The notes beneath the pieces were generated by a model. It ran no database searches. It had not been told where the DNA came from and worked only from the letters and a program-made list of their open reading frames with translations. Shown piece after piece: positions 3,861-8,053 of a DNA stretch of 8,053 nt. Numbering within the stretch: the first letter of the stretch is position 1; each line of letters begins with the position of its first letter. A program made the translations under genes and the position numbers. The stretch comes from an uncultured Steroidobacteraceae bacterium (GTDB lineage: Bacteria; Pseudomonadota; Gammaproteobacteria; Steroidobacterales; Steroidobacteraceae), in the NCBI GenBank assembly GCA_955652795.1, contig CATPBQ010000187.1, positions 1-8,053 on the forward strand, written 5' to 3'.

Positions 3861-6776
3861 ATGCTCGAACCAACGCCCCTCTATGGCGGCAACGCCGCCT
3901 TTCTCGACGCCCTCTACGAGCAATATCTTCTCGATCCGGCGAGCGTAGGCGAGCGGTGGCGCAAGTATTTCGCCCAGCTCGCGTCCGCAGGCGCGGAGCG
4001 CGCGCACGGACCGATCCGGGCGGACATCGCGCGGCGCGCAGCGCAGGGACGAGGAGCGGGCACTACGGCGCCCGCCTCCGGGGCGAATGCCCAACAGGCG
4101 GCCGTTTCGCGGCTGATACAGGTGTGGATCAACCGCGGGCACCTGGTGGCGAGCATCGACCCCCTGGGGCTGTCCCGGCGCTCCAGGCCACGGGTGCTCG
4201 ACCTGGATTACTTCGGCCTCACGCCGGCGGATCTCGATACCGAGTTCTTCACCGGCAGCCGCACGGACGCGGTGCCGAAGCGCATGAAGCTCAGGGATAT
4301 CCTCGCGCAGCTGCAGCACATCTACGCCGGCAATGTCGGCGCGGAGTTCGCGCACGTGTCCGACTCCGAGGAGCGGCTGTGGCTGCAGGACGAGTTCCAG
4401 GAGGGGCGCCTCAAGCATCGCTTCAGCACCCAAGAGCAGCGCAACATCCTTTGGCAACTCACGGCCGCCGAGGGCCTCGAGCGCTACCTGCACACCAAGT
4501 ACGTCGGCCAGAAGCGCTTCTCGCTCGAAGGCGCGGATGCGTTCATTCCCTTACTCGATGACCTCATACAGAACTCCGGCGCCGTCGGCATCGAGGAAGT
4601 GGTCATCGGCATGGCGCACCGTGGCCGGCTGAACGTGCTGGTGAACCTGCTGGGCAAGTCGCCCGCGGCGCTGTTCTCGGAATTCGAGGGTGCGGACGAC
4701 CCGGGCCGGCTCAAGGGCTCGGGAGACGTGAAGTACCACAAAGGCTTCTCGGCGGACCTGCGCACCGCGCACGGCAACGTGCACACCGTGCTCGCATTCA
4801 ATCCCTCGCATCTGGAGGTCGTGGATCCGGTGGTGGAAGGCTCGGTGCGCGCGCGCCAGGAGCGGCGCGGTGATGAGCGCGCCGCGCGCGTGCTACCGCT
4901 GCTGGTGCACGGCGACGCCGCGTTCGCGGGCCAGGGTGTGGTGATGGAGACGCTGCAGCTGTCGCAGGCGCGCGGCTTTTTCACCGGCGGCACCGTGCAC
5001 GTGATCATCAACAACCAGGTAGGGTTCACGACTTCGGAGCCCGCCGACCTGCGTTCCACCATTTACTGCAGCGACGTGGCCAAGATGCTGGAAGTGCCGA
5101 TCTTCCACGTCAACGCCGACGACCCGGAAGCGGTGGTGTTTGTCGCGCGCCTGGCGCTCAAGTACCGCATGCGCTTTCGCAAGGATGTGGTGATCGACCT
5201 GGTGTGCTATCGGCGTCACGGCCACAACGAAGCCGACGAGCCGGCGGCCACACAACCGGGCATGTACCGCGTGATCCGCCAGCATCCCACCTCGCGCCGC
5301 CTGTACGCCGACCGGCTCATCGCCGCGGGCGTGCTCGCGGACGCCGACGCGCAGGCGATGCTGGAGCAATACCGCAACGGACTCGACGAAGGCCGCCCGC
5401 AGGCGCGTGCCTCGCTCGGCATGATCGGCAACAAGTACACGGTGGACTGGAGCGCCTACGTACAGGTTGACTGGACCGAGCGGGTGCCCACGGGGGTGGA
5501 GCTGGCGCGACTGCGCTCGCTCGGTGAGCGCATCACGAACTATCCGCAAGGCTTCAGCCTGCATCCGCGCGTCGCACAGCTGATCGCCAACCGCCGCAAG
5601 ATGCTGCAGGGCGAGCAGCCGCTCGACTGGGGATGCGCTGAGACGCTCGCCTACGCGGCGCTGGTCGAGGACGGCTTCGGCGTGCGCCTCACCGGGCAGG
5701 ACACCGGGCGGGGAACCTTCTTCCATCGGCACGCGGTGCTGCACGATCAGAACACCGACGCCACGTGGATTGCGCTCCAGCACATCACCGACCCGCAGCC
5801 GCGTGTGCAGGTGATCGATTCGGTGCTGTCCGAAGAAGCGGTGATGGGCTTCGAGTACGGTTACGCCACCACCGAGCCGAACTCGCTGGTGCTGTGGGAG
5901 GCGCAGTACGGTGACTTCGCCAATGGTGCACAGGTCATCATCGACCAGTTCATCAGCTCCGGCGAGGCCAAGTGGGAGCGCTTCTGCGGGCTGGTGTTGC
6001 TGCTGCCGCATGGCTACGAGGGGGCGGGGCCGGAACACTCCTCGGCGCGCCTCGAGCGTTTCCTGCAACTGTGCGCGGAAAACAACATGCAGGTGTGCGT
6101 GCCGTCGACGCCGGCGCAGATGTTCCACATGCTGCGGCGGCAGATGCGCCAGTCGTTCCGCAAGCCGCTCATCGTCATGACGCCCAAGAGTCTGCTGAGG
6201 CACGAGCTGTCGGTGTCGTCGCTCGAGGATCTCAGCGCTGGCGGCTTCGCGCGCGTGATCGGCGAGGTCGATGATGTGCCCGCGCAGCAGGTGCAGCGGA
6301 TCGTGTTTTGCAGCGGCAAGGTGTATTTCGATCTGCTGAAGGCGCGCCGCAAGGAGGCGCTGCGCGACGTGGCCCTGGTGCGCATCGAGCAGCTCTATCC
6401 CTTCCCGGGCGAAGAGTACCAGGCGATGCTCAACCGCTACCCCAACGCGCGCGAGGTCGTGTGGTGCCAGGAGGAACCGCAGAATCAGGGCGCCTGGTAC
6501 CAGATCCGTCATCGTCTGCAGGAACTGGTGATGGGACGCCGGCCGGTGTTGTACGCTGGCCGTAGGCCGTCCGCGGCGCCGGCGACAGGTATCGCCAAGA
6601 TCCACGAAATCGAGCAGCAGACCCTGGTCGCCGCCGCGCTGCATTCGAGCACCACTGAGGAATCCGGGCGCGAGACCACGCGTCTGACGGCCGCTCCCGC
6701 GGTGCCAGCGCCGTCCGCGGCCTCTGCGCCGCCTGCCGCGCCCGTGCCGGCGACCCCCATAAGAAGGCGTTCATGA
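3861..6776 (+). CDS. sucA: 2-oxoglutarate dehydrogenase E1 component
   Basis: The 971-residue thiamine-diphosphate E1 subunit, which decarboxylates 2-oxoglutarate and passes the succinyl group to lipoyl-E2 in the cytoplasmic TCA-cycle complex. The E1 N-terminal domain (about 6-44, GGNAAFLDALYEQYLLDP) normally helps bind E2/E3. After a low-complexity link (45-80), the catalytic core shows GMAHRGRLNVLVNLLGK (250-266), FNPSHLEVVDPVVEGSVRAR (313-332) and the ThDP/Mg motif from GDAA (351-354) to INNQ (383-386). HVNADDPEA (416-424) and RRHGHNEADEP (451-461) follow. The transketolase-like second domain has GRGTFFHRHAV (616-626), DSVLSEEAVMGFEYGYA (653-669), FANGAQVIIDQF (686-697), HGYEGAGPEHSSARLERF (717-734) and WCQEEPQNQGAWY (868-880). 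All key positions are intact with no frameshift in the core. The normal family end is near residue 927; a tail of about 45 residues rich in Pro and Ala follows, ending in IRRRS. The stop overlaps the sucB start as ATGA. The ATG at 3861 gives the usual distance to GGNAA but lacks a Shine-Dalgarno site. Confidence 0.98.
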   Translation: MLEPTPLYGGNAAFLDALYEQYLLDPASVGERWRKYFAQLASAGAERAHGPIRADIARRAAQGRGAGTTAPASGANAQQAAVSRLIQVWINRGHLVASIDPLGLSRRSRPRVLDLDYFGLTPADLDTEFFTGSRTDAVPKRMKLRDILAQLQHIYAGNVGAEFAHVSDSEERLWLQDEFQEGRLKHRFSTQEQRNILWQLTAAEGLERYLHTKYVGQKRFSLEGADAFIPLLDDLIQNSGAVGIEEVVIGMAHRGRLNVLVNLLGKSPAALFSEFEGADDPGRLKGSGDVKYHKGFSADLRTAHGNVHTVLAFNPSHLEVVDPVVEGSVRARQERRGDERAARVLPLLVHGDAAFAGQGVVMETLQLSQARGFFTGGTVHVIINNQVGFTTSEPADLRSTIYCSDVAKMLEVPIFHVNADDPEAVVFVARLALKYRMRFRKDVVIDLVCYRRHGHNEADEPAATQPGMYRVIRQHPTSRRLYADRLIAAGVLADADAQAMLEQYRNGLDEGRPQARASLGMIGNKYTVDWSAYVQVDWTERVPTGVELARLRSLGERITNYPQGFSLHPRVAQLIANRRKMLQGEQPLDWGCAETLAYAALVEDGFGVRLTGQDTGRGTFFHRHAVLHDQNTDATWIALQHITDPQPRVQVIDSVLSEEAVMGFEYGYATTEPNSLVLWEAQYGDFANGAQVIIDQFISSGEAKWERFCGLVLLLPHGYEGAGPEHSSARLERFLQLCAENNMQVCVPSTPAQMFHMLRRQMRQSFRKPLIVMTPKSLLRHELSVSSLEDLSAGGFARVIGEVDDVPAQQVQRIVFCSGKVYFDLLKARRKEALRDVALVRIEQLYPFPGEEYQAMLNRYPNAREVVWCQEEPQNQGAWYQIRHRLQELVMGRRPVLYAGRRPSAAPATGIAKIHEIEQQTLVAAALHSSTTEESGRETTRLTAAPAVPAPSAASAPPAAPVPATPIRRRS
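6761..6767 (+). promoter_or_regulatory. Ribosome binding site of sucB inside the sucA tail
   Basis: AAGAAGG lies five bases before the sucB ATG. In the sucA frame it falls across ATA-AGA-AGG-CGT, so the last arginines of SucA use codons (AGA, AGG) that are otherwise avoided in this GC-rich gene, apparently to supply the sucB site. Confidence 0.7.
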
Positions 6777-8032
6777 CCACCGAAATCCGGGTTCCGCAGC
6801 TGCCTGAGTCCATCGCCGACGCCACGCTCGTGACGTGGCACAAGCAACCCGGTGATGCCATCCGCCGCGATGAGAATCTCGCCGATCTCGAGACCGACAA
6901 GGTGGTGCTGGAAGTTCCCGCGCCGGCCAACGGCGTGGTGCGCGAGATCCGTGTGCCGAGCGGCGCCGTGGTGACCAGCGGCCAGGTTCTCGCGCTCATC
7001 GAGGAGGGCGCCACGGCGGCCGCGGCACCGAAGCCGGCCGGCACTGCGGCCACGGCAGCCGCCGCGAACACGCCACCGGCCGCGGACAGCGACGGCGGCG
7101 GCAAGGACGGCGGAAAGGACGCCAGCAAGTTGAGTCCTTCGGTACGGCGGCTGGTCGAGGAGAACCACCTCGATCCGTCCGCGATCCCGGCCTCGGGACG
7201 GGATGGCAGGCTGACCAAGTCCGACGTGGTGGGTTTTCTGGGCAAACAGCCGGCGCAGGCCACGCCACGCACCGCGGGCGCACCGGCGCCCGCTGCCCCC
7301 GCCACGCCCCGGCCCGCCGCACCGGCCGGCGCGCGCGCCGAGCAACGGGTTCCCATGACGCGCCTGCGTGCCCGCATCGCGCAGCGTCTCATCGAGGCGC
7401 AATCGACCCAGGCTCTGCTGACGACGTTCAACGAGGTGGATCTGAGCGCCACACAGGAACTGCGCGCGCGCTACAAGGAGCGCTTCGAGAAGGAGCACGG
7501 CGTGAAGCTGGGCTTCATGTCGTTCTTCGTGAAGGCCTCGATCGAGGCGCTGAAGAAGTTTCCGGTGCTGAACGCCTCGGTCGACGGCAGCGACATCGTC
7601 TATCACGAGTACTACGACGTTGGCGTCGCCGTGTCCACCGACCGCGGCCTGATCGTGCCGATCGTGCGCGACGCTGACGCCAAGAGCTTTGCGGCGATCG
7701 AGAAGGAGGTGGCCGACTACGCACGCAAGGCACGCGAGGGTTCACTCGCCATCGAGGATCTGACCGGTGGCACTTTCACGATCACCAACGGCGGCGTGTT
7801 CGGTTCGCTCATGTCGACACCGATCGTCAACGCGCCGCAGAGCGCGATCCTCGGTATGCACAAGATCCAGGAGCGGCCGATGGTGCTCGGCGGGCAGATC
7901 GCGGCACGGCCGATGATGTATCTGGCGGTGACCTATGATCACCGCATCATCGACGGTCGCGAAGCGGTGCAGTTCCTGGTCGCGATCAAGGAAGCTCTGG
8001 AAGATCCGGGACGGATGCTGCTGGGGATCTGA
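6773..8032 (+). CDS. sucB: Dihydrolipoyllysine succinyltransferase, E2 of 2-oxoglutarate dehydrogenase
   Basis: The 419-residue E2 core of the complex, which takes the succinyl group from E1 on its lipoyl arm and transfers it to CoA. A single lipoyl domain (about 2-78) carries ETDKVVLEVPAP with the lipoylated Lys43. An Ala/Pro/Gly linker (80-118), including a Gly-Lys-Asp repeat near 105-117, leads to the peripheral-subunit binding domain (119-156, LSPSVRRLVEENHLD...GRDGRLTKSDV). A second Ala/Pro linker (160-189) joins the catalytic domain (190-419). That domain has QRVPMTRLRARIAQRL (191-206), LTTFNEVDL (216-224), GFMSFFVKA (247-255), TNGGVFGSLMSTPIVNAPQS (338-357) and the active-site YDHRIIDGREA (388-398) with His390 and Asp394. 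The TTFNEVD segment and overall similarity favour the succinyl over the acetyl form, as does linkage to sucA. The protein is complete and of normal length. The start overlaps the sucA stop and has its own ribosome binding site, so the two genes are translationally coupled, consistent with balanced E1:E2 production. Confidence 0.98.
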   Translation: MTTEIRVPQLPESIADATLVTWHKQPGDAIRRDENLADLETDKVVLEVPAPANGVVREIRVPSGAVVTSGQVLALIEEGATAAAAPKPAGTAATAAAANTPPAADSDGGGKDGGKDASKLSPSVRRLVEENHLDPSAIPASGRDGRLTKSDVVGFLGKQPAQATPRTAGAPAPAAPATPRPAAPAGARAEQRVPMTRLRARIAQRLIEAQSTQALLTTFNEVDLSATQELRARYKERFEKEHGVKLGFMSFFVKASIEALKKFPVLNASVDGSDIVYHEYYDVGVAVSTDRGLIVPIVRDADAKSFAAIEKEVADYARKAREGSLAIEDLTGGTFTITNGGVFGSLMSTPIVNAPQSAILGMHKIQERPMVLGGQIAARPMMYLAVTYDHRIIDGREAVQFLVAIKEALEDPGRMLLGI

Positions 8033-8039
8033 TCCGCAC

Positions 8040-8053
8040 ATGAAGAACGACGA
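8040..8053 (+). CDS. Start of next gene, probably lpd (E3), truncated by window edge
   Basis: An ATG seven bases after the sucB stop opens a frame reading MKND before the window ends. Dihydrolipoamide dehydrogenase, the E3 subunit, very often follows sucB in proteobacteria, and the short hydrophilic start is compatible with it. Four residues cannot prove identity and there is no clear Shine-Dalgarno site, so the call rests on position. Confidence 0.35.

Noticed and set aside
4893..6644. A 583-codon open frame on the minus strand opposite sucA
   Set aside because: It is fully antisense to an intact, highly conserved sucA and has the His/Arg/Leu-rich composition typical of antisense frames in GC-rich genes. 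No family is recognisable.
7080..7135. Gly-Lys-Asp repeat in SucB as a possible insertion
   Set aside because: It lies in the interdomain linker, where low-complexity sequence of variable composition is normal for E2 proteins, and the reading frame is intact.

Overview
This window looks like chromosomal DNA from a GC-rich proteobacterium, most likely a gammaproteobacterium. The basis is the close resemblance of the SucA and SucB proteins to the gammaproteobacterial forms and the sucA-sucB order with a probable third gene following. The exact lineage cannot be fixed by eye; a Xanthomonadales/Nevskiales/Steroidobacter-like relative is a reasonable guess, not a demonstrated placement. No phage, transposon, CRISPR, tRNA or rRNA signal was seen.

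Left part (1-3109, all minus strand). Reading in the direction of transcription (right to left), a DHA2-type major facilitator efflux transporter (3109-1712) is joined by an ATGA stop/start overlap to a DUF1348/COG3558 SnoaL-like protein (1715-1218). After a gap of about 410 bases without a convincing gene comes a DUF899 thioredoxin-fold protein with a CPMC motif (806-99). The first two genes are clearly one operon, with a recognisable promoter that would give a nearly leaderless transcript. Whether the DUF899 gene belongs to the same transcript is undecided. This is accessory, stress- or detoxification-like content.

Middle (3110-3860). A divergent promoter region of about 190 bases separates the transporter operon from a small plus-strand DUF5658 membrane protein (3299-3784) with an arginine-rich N-terminus. 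A short gap of 76 bases leads to sucA.

Right part (3861-8053, plus strand). sucA (2-oxoglutarate dehydrogenase E1) and sucB (dihydrolipoyl succinyltransferase E2) overlap by ATGA, and seven bases after sucB an ATG opens a truncated frame that is probably lpd (E3). E1, E2 and E3 together form the 2-oxoglutarate dehydrogenase complex of the TCA cycle, which makes succinyl-CoA and NADH. The main oddity is a Pro/Ala-rich tail of about 45 residues on SucA, beyond the usual end of the family, whose last codons double as the sucB Shine-Dalgarno sequence.

I did not find a convincing new biological system here. The points worth a second look are the SucA tail, the coupled transporter/DUF1348 pair, and several short repeats and palindromes in the non-coding gaps around that operon.
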